From positions 1 through 17,324 of the forward strand of contig CALKHQ010000177.1 in NCBI GenBank assembly GCA_937988735.1: a DNA stretch of 17,324 nucleotides, written 5' to 3'. The notes beneath the pieces were generated by a model. It did no database searches. It was not told the origin of the DNA and saw only the letters and a list, made by a program, of their open reading frames with translations. The DNA comes from an uncultured Alphaproteobacteria bacterium. GTDB lineage: Bacteria; Pseudomonadota; Alphaproteobacteria; CALKHQ01. The translations under genes and the position numbers were made by a program. Positions 1-5,869 of the stretch are shown here, piece by piece. Every line of letters starts with the position of its first letter. Within the stretch, counting starts at the first letter, position 1.

Positions 1-458
1 TTCAGCAGCGCCAGATCGGTGCTGGGATCGGCGCCGACCACCGTCGCCTCGTATTCGTCGCCGTCCGCGGTCGTGACGGTCAGGATGTCGGCGTCCTCGA
101 TGACGTGGTTGTTGGTGACGACATAGCCCGCGCCGTCGATGATGAAGCCGGAGCCGGAACCGATGATGGCGCGCGGCTGGGCCCGGTCGCTGTCGAAACC
201 GGGAAAGTCGGGGCCGAACGGCCCGAAGGGACCGAAGTTGAACGGGCTCGGCCGCCCCGGACGGTTCGGGTTCATCACCCCGCTGGGCCGGCTCTCGACC
301 GAAATGCTCACGACCGCAGGCAGCACCCGCTCCACCATGTCGGCGAAGTCGGGGCCGATGCTCTGTGCCTGTGCGGTACCGATCGCACCGAACAGCACAA
401 GGGACGCCGCCGCGGACAGGCCGACGCGGCGTGCGCCTGTTGCGAGAGAACTCACCAT
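1..458 (-). CDS. degP: HtrA/DegP-type periplasmic serine protease, N-terminal part (cut by window edge)
   Basis: Only the first 152 residues are inside the window; the gene continues past position 1. The start is ATG at 458, with a GAGGAG ribosome-binding site 4 nt upstream. Residues 1-32 form a signal peptide (hydrophobic stretch about 13-28, likely cut after AQA). A linker rich in Pro, Phe and Gly follows (about 59-90). The trypsin-like fold then begins with GSGSGFII and TNNHVIEDAD (catalytic His118) and continues to DPSTDLALL (catalytic Asp148). The catalytic Ser and the PDZ domains would lie outside. HtrA/Deg proteases degrade or refold damaged envelope proteins in the periplasm. The Phe/Gly/Pro-rich insertion between the signal peptide and the protease core resembles the flexible region of DegP and DegQ. 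The family call is certain; DegP versus DegQ versus MucD cannot be decided from this part. Confidence 0.93.
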   Translation of the reverse strand, partial: MVSSLATGARRVGLSAAASLVLFGAIGTAQAQSIGPDFADMVERVLPAVVSISVESRPSGVMNPNRPGRPSPFNFGPFGPFGPDFPGFDSDRAQPRAIIGSGSGFIIDGAGYVVTNNHVIEDADILTVTTADGDEYEATVVGADPSTDLALL

Positions 459-492
459 ATGGCTCCTCGGTAGGGTTGGATTGCCGCGTCAG

Positions 493-507
493 TTAAGACG
501 AGTTTAA
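493..507. promoter_or_regulatory. Candidate CtrA-type box (TTAA-N7-TTAA) upstream of the HtrA gene
   Basis: TTAA at 493-496 and TTAA at 504-507 are separated by exactly 7 nt, in a sequence otherwise poor in A/T. On the minus strand it reads TTAA-N7-TTAAC. The site ends 35 nt before the HtrA start codon, where a core promoter would be expected. The full-length CtrA recognition sequence of alphaproteobacteria is TTAA(C)-N7-TTAA(C). The match to the half-sites and spacing is seen directly; binding by CtrA is inferred. No second copy was noticed in the window. Confidence 0.45.
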
Positions 508-638
508 GGCGGAAATCAGGCTGTGGCATGAAGAGTTGCTATCCATCACGTGAACAGTTGGTCAGCCTCAACCTGCCGGCCATCCTGCCAGTGACATGTG
601 TCCTGCGCCCCGTCGTGCCAAGCCGCAGCCGTTGAAAT

Positions 639-1094
639 TCAACGCTGATCGACCAACTCCCAGGTGACCCGGTCGCCGACGGAAATGCCCAGCCGCTCCG
701 ACGTTCCGCCGTTGACCTCCAGCACCGCGATGACCTCTCCGCGTGATGGCACCGCGGTCGTGGACAGCGGCACCGTCCGCTCTGCGATGTTCCGGATCAC
801 GCCGTGCTCGTCGATGAACAGCATGTCCAGCGGCAGGTATGTGTTCTCCATCCAGAACGAGGTCTCGCGCGGGCTCGGATAGAGGAACAGCATGCCGGCG
901 TCCGGCGCGAGGTGGGTGCGGTACATCAGGCCGAACGCCATTTCCTCCCGCGTGCTCACCACCTCCACCCGGAAGATGTGACGGCGGCCTTCCGCCGTCT
1001 CGATGACGACCTCCCCCTGCTCCGCGGCGACGGCCGGGCGGACGGCGGCGAGGACAAGGACGATCAGGAACCAGGCGGTACGGATGACGTGCAT
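639..1094 (-). CDS. Secreted DUF192 family protein
   Basis: A 151-residue protein starting at ATG 1094, with a strong AGGAGGAG ribosome-binding site. The N-terminus is a signal peptide (hydrophobic core about 7-22, probable cut after AVAA). The rest is one DUF192 domain, with typical segments REEMAFGLMYRTHLAPDAGM, FWMENTYLPLDMLFID and VLEVNGGTSERLGISVGD. DUF192 proteins are small beta-rich proteins of unknown biochemical role, commonly exported. The gene starts only 15 bp after the stop of the deacetylase-family gene on the same strand, so the two are probably co-transcribed. The length is normal for an exported DUF192 protein. The family is clear but its function is unknown, and the sequence gives no evidence of how it would work with its neighbour. 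Confidence 0.9.
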   Translation of the reverse strand: MHVIRTAWFLIVLVLAAVRPAVAAEQGEVVIETAEGRRHIFRVEVVSTREEMAFGLMYRTHLAPDAGMLFLYPSPRETSFWMENTYLPLDMLFIDEHGVIRNIAERTVPLSTTAVPSRGEVIAVLEVNGGTSERLGISVGDRVTWELVDQR

Positions 1095-1109
1095 GAAGCT
1101 CCTCCTGAA

Positions 1110-2285
1110 CTAGCGCAGGCTGGCGCGCGCGACCTCGACGATTGCGGCGCGAATGGGGCCGTTTCGCGGCGGATCGGCAAGGGTCGTGAGCCAGTGGTCC
1201 GGCGGATTGCGGCCCGCCTGGCGGTGCCAGTGGAGCCCGCGCAGCGCCTGTTCGGCGGGGGCCGGCAGCCGTTCGGGAACGGCGAAGCCGTTGAGCGTTC
1301 CCCACAGGCCGGCCCAGCACCGGGCGACGGACCAGGGGTTGTATCCGCCGCCGCCGAGCACGAGGCGTCGCGGCGCGAGCCCCGCGGTCGCCGCGACGGC
1401 CTGCCACAGCGCCGTGTTGGACAGCGACAGCTTGCTCATCGGGTCGTCCTCGAGACCGTCGGCCCCCGACTGGATGACCACCGCCGCGGGCTGCAGCCAG
1501 CGCCCCAGCGGCACCACCACCTCCTCCACCAGGAAGGCGAGCTCGCTGTCGTTGAAGCCGCGCGGCACCGGAAGGTTGCGCGCCATCCCGCCTGCCCGGT
1601 CCTCGACCGCGCCGGTGAACGGCCACCGCCCCTGCTCGTGGATCGAGAGTGTCAGCACCCGCGGCTCGTCGGCGAAGGCGGCCTCGACCCCGTCGCCGTG
1701 ATGGGCGTCGAAGTCCACGTAGTAGACGGGCGCCACGCCCAGATCGAGCAGGCGCAGGATCGCCAGCACCGGGTCGTTGAAGTAGCAGAAGCCGCTGGCC
1801 CGGTCGCGGCGCCCGTGGTGCGTTCCGCCCGCCGGGCTGAACACGGTGCCGCCGTCGCGAATCAGACCCGCGGCAAGGATCGCGGCGCCGGAGGCGGTCG
1901 CCGGCCGGCGGAACATTTCCGGGAACACCGGATTGTCCATGCGGCCGAGGTTGTACCGGTCCCGCACCGCCGGAGAGACCGCCTGGGCCGCTTCGGCGGC
2001 CCGGACGGCGGCGATGTAGTCGGGGTCGTGGAAGCGTGCGAGCTGTTCCGGCGTCGCCTGCGGACTGTCGACGTAGACCGAATCCGGCAGCCAGCCGAGC
2101 GCCCGGCACAGGTCGATGGTTGAGGAGACCCGGGGGATCGCGAGCGGATGCCGCGGACCGTAGGAGGAGCGCCGGTAGATCTCGCTGCCGATGAACACCG
2201 GGGCACGGCGCGGATCCGGGAGTGCGGCAGGCGGTACGGCCGTTGCCTGCATCGCGTGCTTGCCAAAATCCCGGAAGGCCTCCAT
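1110..2285 (-). CDS. Histone-deacetylase superfamily amidohydrolase (AcuC-like)
   Basis: A zinc-dependent deacetylase-fold enzyme of 391 residues. The active-site set is complete (numbering from ATG 2285): His-His dyad in GGTHHG (156-157), zinc ligands Asp193 and His195 in DFDAHHGDG, Asp276 in QSGADGLEDDP, and the transition-state Tyr315 in LGGGGYNPW. The conserved GFCYFNDPVLAI segment is also present. Bacterial members deacetylate acetyl-lysine proteins (AcuC acts on acetyl-CoA synthetase) or acetylated polyamines; the substrate here cannot be told. There is no signal peptide, so it is cytoplasmic. ATG 2285 is chosen because AGGA lies 7 nt upstream. A GTG at 2300 would add five residues but has no ribosome-binding site, and an ATG at 2252 is a shorter option. 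The gene leads a two-gene unit with the DUF192 gene. Its leader lies antisense to the TPP aptamer. Confidence 0.92.
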   Translation of the reverse strand: MEAFRDFGKHAMQATAVPPAALPDPRRAPVFIGSEIYRRSSYGPRHPLAIPRVSSTIDLCRALGWLPDSVYVDSPQATPEQLARFHDPDYIAAVRAAEAAQAVSPAVRDRYNLGRMDNPVFPEMFRRPATASGAAILAAGLIRDGGTVFSPAGGTHHGRRDRASGFCYFNDPVLAILRLLDLGVAPVYYVDFDAHHGDGVEAAFADEPRVLTLSIHEQGRWPFTGAVEDRAGGMARNLPVPRGFNDSELAFLVEEVVVPLGRWLQPAAVVIQSGADGLEDDPMSKLSLSNTALWQAVAATAGLAPRRLVLGGGGYNPWSVARCWAGLWGTLNGFAVPERLPAPAEQALRGLHWHRQAGRNPPDHWLTTLADPPRNGPIRAAIVEVARASLR

Positions 2286-2288
2286 CTT
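2260..2288 (+). promoter_or_regulatory. Weak candidate promoter for the thi transport operon
   Basis: TTGCCA (2260-2265) and CATCTT (2283-2288) are 17 nt apart. The -35 element matches the consensus at 5 of 6 positions, the -10 element at only 3 of 6. Transcription would begin near 2294-2296, at the first base pairs of the riboswitch P1 helix. This position is the main reason to list it. It overlaps the first codons of the divergent deacetylase gene. Purely inferred. Confidence 0.25.
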
Positions 2289-2292
2289 CGCA

Positions 2293-2380
2293 TCCTGCAC
2301 TAGGGGGAGCCGCGTGAGCGGCTGAGAGGCTTCGGACGAAGCGACCCCTCGAACCTGATCCGGCTAGTACCGGCGTAGGA
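2293..2380 (+). ncRNA. TPP (THI-box) riboswitch
   Basis: All THI-element landmarks occur in order. There is a P1 strand TCCTGC (2293-2298) that pairs with GTAGGA (2375-2380). GGGGG (2303-2307) pairs with the CCCC run at 2345-2348. A stem AGCCGC/GCGGCT (2308-2323) leads into the invariant CTGAGA (2322-2327). An extra GCTTCG/CGAAGC hairpin follows, then ACCTGATCCGG (2353-2363) and TAGTACCGGCGTAGGA (2365-2380). Thiamine pyrophosphate binding closes this fold. The 3' strand of P1 contains AGGA, the only ribosome-binding site for the next gene, which starts 3 nt later at 2384. Control is therefore probably at translation initiation, by hiding AGGA when TPP is bound; no terminator is seen between the aptamer and the gene. 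Confidence 0.95.
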
Positions 2381-2383
2381 ATA

Positions 2384-3199
2384 GTGGCGTTGTCTGTCCG
2401 AGTCGACCATTCCCCCCAGATCGTTCCCGAGCGCGCGGCAGCCGTTGCCGCGCCGGCGGTTCACATCCGCGACGCAACGCTCGTCTACGACGGCACCACT
2501 CTCTTCGACGGCCTGTCCCTCTCCCTCGCCGCGGGCACATGGACCTGCATCCTCGGGCCGAGCGGCGTCGGAAAGTCCAGCCTGCTGCGGATGATCGCCG
2601 GGCTGCAGTCCGGCGGCACGGTGACGGATGGCGAAGGCCGGCCGGTTGCCGGACGGATCGCCTGGATGGCGCAGCAGGACCTGCTGCTGCCGTGGGCGAC
2701 GGCCATCGAGAACGTGCTGATCGGGGCGAAGCTGCGCGGGGAACGCCCGGACCGCCAGCGGGCGCTGGCGCTGCTCGACCGCGTCGGCCTCGCCGCCCGT
2801 GCCGACGCGCGCCCGGCGCAGCTCTCCGGCGGCGAACGCCAGCGCGTCGCCCTCGCGCGCACGCTGATGGAAGGGCGGCCGATCGTCCTGATGGACGAGC
2901 CCTTCTCCGCCCTTGACGCCGTCACCCGCGCCAGCCTGCAGGATCTCGCCGCGGAGCTGCTGCGCGGGCGCACGGTGCTGCTCATCACCCACGATCCGCT
3001 GGAGGCGCTGCGCCTCGGCGACACCGTGCTGGTCATGGTTGGGCGGCCGGCCCGGTTCGAGCCGCCGATCCCGCCGGCAGGGACTGCGCCGCGCCGGCTG
3101 GACGATCCGGCGCTGCTGCGGCTGCAGGCGACGCTGCTGAACCTGCTCGCCGGCCGCGGCCCGGTGCCGGTGGCGCGTGCAGCGGGAGACGTGTCGTGA
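2384..3199 (+). CDS. thiZ: ABC transporter ATPase of a thiamine-precursor importer (ThiZ-like)
   Basis: A 271-residue ABC ATPase with Walker A GPSGVGKS (58-65), Q-loop MAQQDLLLPW (95-104), signature LSGGERQR (147-154), Walker B IVLMDEP (167-173), D-loop SALD and H-loop His203. It should power import through the membrane protein encoded next. The TPP riboswitch directly in front, and the THI5-like binding protein two genes on, assign it to thiamine-precursor uptake rather than the taurine/sulfonate uptake of its close relatives. The start used is GTG 2384, only 3 nt after AGGA. An in-frame TTG at 2390, 9 nt after AGGA, has better spacing and would remove two residues. The stop overlaps the start of the permease gene (GTGA). 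The C-terminal about 60 residues after the H-loop are variable. Confidence 0.93.
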   Translation: MALSVRVDHSPQIVPERAAAVAAPAVHIRDATLVYDGTTLFDGLSLSLAAGTWTCILGPSGVGKSSLLRMIAGLQSGGTVTDGEGRPVAGRIAWMAQQDLLLPWATAIENVLIGAKLRGERPDRQRALALLDRVGLAARADARPAQLSGGERQRVALARTLMEGRPIVLMDEPFSALDAVTRASLQDLAAELLRGRTVLLITHDPLEALRLGDTVLVMVGRPARFEPPIPPAGTAPRRLDDPALLRLQATLLNLLAGRGPVPVARAAGDVS

Positions 3200-3993
3200 A
3201 CCGCATGACGGTCGCCCGGCCGCTGATCATCGCTGCCGTCATCCTCGGCGGGTGGGAGGCCTTCGTCCATCTGACCGGCCAGCCGCGCTTCATCCTGCCG
3301 GCGCCGTCGGTGGTGGCCGGACAGATCGCCGAGCGCTTCGACGTGCTCGCCGGCCACTTCGCCGTCACCGCCGCCGAAATCCTGGTGGGCCTGCTGTGCG
3401 GGACCCTGCTGGGGGCCGGGGCCGCGCTGACCCTCGCCTTCTTCCGCGGCGCCCGGCAGTGGCTGCTGCCGCCCCTGGTCGTCAGCCAGGCTGTGCCGGT
3501 GTTCGCGCTCGCCCCGGTCCTCACGCTCTGGGTCGGCTACGGCGTCGTCTCCAAGATCGCCATGGCGACGCTGATCATCTTCTTCCCGGTCACCGCCGCC
3601 TTCTTCGACGGCCTCCGGCGCACCGAGCCGGGCTGGCTGGATCAGGCGCGAGTGATGGGCGCCTCCCGCTGGCGGACACTGCGCCACCTGCAGCTTCCGG
3701 CCGCGCTGCCGGCCTTCGCCAGCGGCATGCGTGTCGCCGCCGCCTTCGCGCCGATCGGCGCCATCGTCGGCGAGTGGGTCGGCGCCTCCTCCGGCCTCGG
3801 CTACCTGATGCTCCACGCCAACGGCCGCGGCCAGACGGACGTGATGTTCGCCGCGCTGGTGCTGCTCGCAGCCTTCTCCGTCGCCCTCTACTTCACGGTC
3901 GACCACCTGCTGCGCCGGATGCTGCCCTGGCAGCCGGACCAGTGGGCGGGCGGCCGCCTCTCCGCTCCCGAACTCGACAGGCCCGTTCCATGA
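3196..3993 (+). CDS. thiX: ABC transporter permease of a thiamine-precursor importer (ThiX-like)
   Basis: A 265-residue inner-membrane protein of the binding-protein-dependent transport family. About six hydrophobic segments are visible (about 8-24, 59-84, 95-113, 119-137, 178-196, 217-234). The ATPase-docking EAA loop is at about 151-180 (ARVMGASRWRTLRHLQLPAA and following). It would form the membrane channel, probably as a homodimer. The GTG start at 3196 overlaps the ATPase stop, and the stop overlaps the binding-protein start (ATGA), so the three are translationally coupled under one riboswitch. Sequence alone would also fit a sulfonate or nitrate permease; substrate is assigned from the riboswitch and from ThiY. 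Confidence 0.92.
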   Translation: MNRMTVARPLIIAAVILGGWEAFVHLTGQPRFILPAPSVVAGQIAERFDVLAGHFAVTAAEILVGLLCGTLLGAGAALTLAFFRGARQWLLPPLVVSQAVPVFALAPVLTLWVGYGVVSKIAMATLIIFFPVTAAFFDGLRRTEPGWLDQARVMGASRWRTLRHLQLPAALPAFASGMRVAAAFAPIGAIVGEWVGASSGLGYLMLHANGRGQTDVMFAALVLLAAFSVALYFTVDHLLRRMLPWQPDQWAGGRLSAPELDRPVP

Positions 3994-4934
3994 CCAGAGC
4001 TCGCTCCGCCATCGCCGCCGCCGGGCTGGCGCTCCTTGCCTCGACCCCGGCCCATGCCCAGGACCAGCTCACCGTGCTGCTGGACTGGTTCGTCAATCCG
4101 GACCACGCCCCGCTGGTGGTGGCCCGCGACCAGGGCTTCTTCGCCGCGCACGGCCTCGAAGTCGAGCTGATCGCCCCGGCCGATCCCAACGACCCGCCGA
4201 AGCTGGTGGCGGCCGGCCAGGCCGACATCGCGGTCAGCTACCAGCCGCAGCTCCACTTCCTGGTGAACGAGGACATCCCGGTCGCCTGGTGCGGCACGCT
4301 GGTCGCGACGCCGCTCAACTCGATGCTGGTGCGGGCCGATTCGGACATCGAGTCGCCCGCCGACCTCGCCGGCCGGCGCATCGGCTATTCCGTCGGCGGC
4401 GTGGAGGAGGCGCTGGTTTCGGTCATCCTTGGTCAGCACGGGCTCAGCCTCGACGACGTCGAGATGGTGAACGTCAATTTCTCGCTGTCGCCGGCGCTGA
4501 TGTCGGGGCAGGTCGACGCCGTGATCGGCGCCTACCGCAACTTCGAGCTGACCCAGATGGAGATCGAGGGTGTCCCCGGCCGTTCTTTCCACCTCGAGGA
4601 GGAAGGCGTGCCGGCCTATGACGAGCTGATCTACCTCGCGCGGCCCGACTTCGGCGATGACCCGCGCCTCGAGCGCTTCCTGCAGGCGGTCACCGAAGCG
4701 ACGCAGTATCTCGTCAACCACCCGCAGGAAAGCTGGGAACTGTTCGTCGCCGCCTATCCGGAGCTCGACGACGAGCTGAACCGGCGGGCCTGGTTCGACA
4801 CCGTTCCCCGCTTCGCGCTGCGCCCGGCCGCGCTCGACTACGGCCGCTACCGCCGCTTCGCCGATTTCCTCGCCGAACAGGGTCTGATCGACCCGCCGCC
4901 GCCGGTGGACAGCTACGTCATCGTTACCCGCTGA
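3990..4934 (+). CDS. thiY: Thiamine-pyrimidine precursor binding protein (ThiY/THI5-like)
   Basis: A 314-residue periplasmic binding protein. The signal peptide covers residues 1-23 (cut after AHA) and there is no lipobox, so the protein is soluble in the periplasm. The mature start, LTVLLDWFVNPDHAPLVVAR (27-46), is the hallmark of the THI5/NMT1-like family, whose bacterial ThiY members bind formylaminopyrimidine or related pyrimidine breakdown products of thiamine. The segments GYSVGG and MSGQVDAVIGAYRNFE further support the family. It would hand its ligand to ThiX and ThiZ. The ATG at 3990 overlaps the permease stop. The exact ligand (formylaminopyrimidine, aminomethylpyrimidine or HMP) is not decided by sequence, and no thiamine-biosynthesis enzyme such as TenA or ThiD is in the window. 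Confidence 0.92.
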   Translation: MTRARSAIAAAGLALLASTPAHAQDQLTVLLDWFVNPDHAPLVVARDQGFFAAHGLEVELIAPADPNDPPKLVAAGQADIAVSYQPQLHFLVNEDIPVAWCGTLVATPLNSMLVRADSDIESPADLAGRRIGYSVGGVEEALVSVILGQHGLSLDDVEMVNVNFSLSPALMSGQVDAVIGAYRNFELTQMEIEGVPGRSFHLEEEGVPAYDELIYLARPDFGDDPRLERFLQAVTEATQYLVNHPQESWELFVAAYPELDDELNRRAWFDTVPRFALRPAALDYGRYRRFADFLAEQGLIDPPPPVDSYVIVTR

Positions 4935-4983
4935 TCCCTGGCGGTTTGCCATCGCGGGCGCTGGCCGGATAGTCTGGCCGGCC

Positions 4984-5000
4984 CGCGCCGCTGCGGCGCG
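4984..5000. repeat. Perfect GC stem-loop between the thi operon and the stress-protein gene
   Basis: CGCGCCG (4984-4990) and CGGCGCG (4994-5000) form a 7-bp stem with a 3-nt loop, 50 bp after the thiY stop and 20 bp before the next start. It is followed by AAAA rather than a T-run, so it is not a classical terminator on the plus strand. It could slow or end thi transcription, or lie in the leader of the stress-protein gene. Nothing else is seen in this 86-bp gap apart from GGGAG, 7 nt before the 5021 start. Confidence 0.4.
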
Positions 5001-5020
5001 AAAACCCCGGGAGCGAAGCG

Positions 5021-5842
5021 GTGACGATCAAGACCATCATGGTCCATCTGGCCAACGACGCCGGCCACCGGGCCCGGCTGGAGCTGGGGCAGGCGCTGGC
5101 GCGGCGGTTCCATGCCCACCTGCTGCTGCTCTACGTGACGACGCCGGTGCAGATGCCGGCGGCCGTCGCCGGCCGCGCCGCCTCCGCCGTCTACCTGGAG
5201 GAAGCCCGCGAGCGGTCGGAGGAGCAGGCGGCCGCCATCGAACGGGAAATGGAGCGCACCAACCTCGGCCCGGACGCGTCGTGGGAGTTCCGCATCGACC
5301 ATGGCGAGCACATCAAGGTCCTGACCGACTACTCGCTCTACGCCGACCTTGCGATCGTCGGGAAGGCCGGCCAGGGCGACGCGGTGGACCTGGTCACGCT
5401 GCACAGGCCCGACGACCTGCCCCTGAACGCCGGCTGCCCGGTGCTGGTGGTGCCGCCGACCACGCCGCATCTCGACGGTCCGATCCTGGTCGCGTGGAAA
5501 CCGGGCAAGGAGGTGGCGCGCGCAGTGCACGGCGCCCTGCCCCTGCTGGTCGGGGCGCCGAAGGTCTACGTGCTGCCGGCGCGGGCAAAGGACGGCATCG
5601 AGACGCCCGGCCTTGTCCTCGGCGACTACCTTGCCCGGCACGGCGCGAGCGTGGAGGTGCTGCCCGAAGACGACGACCGTGGGGAGCCGGGCGAGCGCAT
5701 CTGCTACCAGGCGCGCGCGCTCGACTGCTGCATGGTGGTGATGGGCGCCTACGGCCGCTCGCGGCTCAGCGAGATCCTGTTCGGCGGCACCACCCGCTAC
5801 GTCCTGCGCCACACCGACCTGCCGGTGCTGCTCTCGCACTGA
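5021..5842 (+). CDS. Universal stress protein with two UspA domains
   Basis: A 273-residue cytoplasmic protein. The first UspA half spans about 1-146 and the second about 150-273. The second half ends with the nucleotide-binding pattern GAYGRSRLSEILFGGTTR (242-259), which has G-x2-G and a later G-G-T-T, followed by YVLRHTDLPVLLSH. The matching region of the first half (VGKAGQGDAVDL, 113-124, then NAGCPVLVVPP) lacks the G-S/T pair, so only the C-terminal half looks able to bind ATP. Tandem UspA proteins of this length are common in alphaproteobacteria and help survival under stress; a specific role cannot be given. The start is GTG 5021, with GGGAG 7 nt upstream. It converges on the antiporter gene with a 27-bp gap. 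Confidence 0.88.
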   Translation: MTIKTIMVHLANDAGHRARLELGQALARRFHAHLLLLYVTTPVQMPAAVAGRAASAVYLEEARERSEEQAAAIEREMERTNLGPDASWEFRIDHGEHIKVLTDYSLYADLAIVGKAGQGDAVDLVTLHRPDDLPLNAGCPVLVVPPTTPHLDGPILVAWKPGKEVARAVHGALPLLVGAPKVYVLPARAKDGIETPGLVLGDYLARHGASVEVLPEDDDRGEPGERICYQARALDCCMVVMGAYGRSRLSEILFGGTTRYVLRHTDLPVLLSH

Positions 5843-5860
5843 GCGGTCCGGCCGGACCGC
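5843..5860. terminator. Perfect 18-bp palindrome between convergent genes, possible shared terminator
   Basis: The 18 bases directly after the stress-protein stop are a perfect inverted repeat centred between 5851 and 5852 (arms GCGGTCCGG and CCGGACCGC). The antiporter gene ends at 5870 on the other strand, so transcripts from both sides could form the same hairpin. No T-run follows on either strand. A bidirectional transcript-end or mRNA-stabilising structure is inferred from placement. Confidence 0.45.
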
Positions 5861-5869
5861 GAAGCCGGT

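Noticed and set aside
105..507. Two overlapping plus-strand frames opposite the protease gene
   Set aside because: The minus strand encodes a clear signal peptide and HtrA catalytic motifs; the plus-strand translations have no recognisable feature.
631..643. Short palindrome GTTGAAATTCAAC at the DUF192 stop codon
   Set aside because: The arms are 6 bp with a single central base, too tight for an RNA hairpin, and no second copy was noticed. Probably chance.
2485..3906. A 473-codon minus-strand frame opposite the thi transporter
   Set aside because: The transporter genes show all ABC motifs, while this frame gives Glu/Gly/Arg-rich sequence with no family features.
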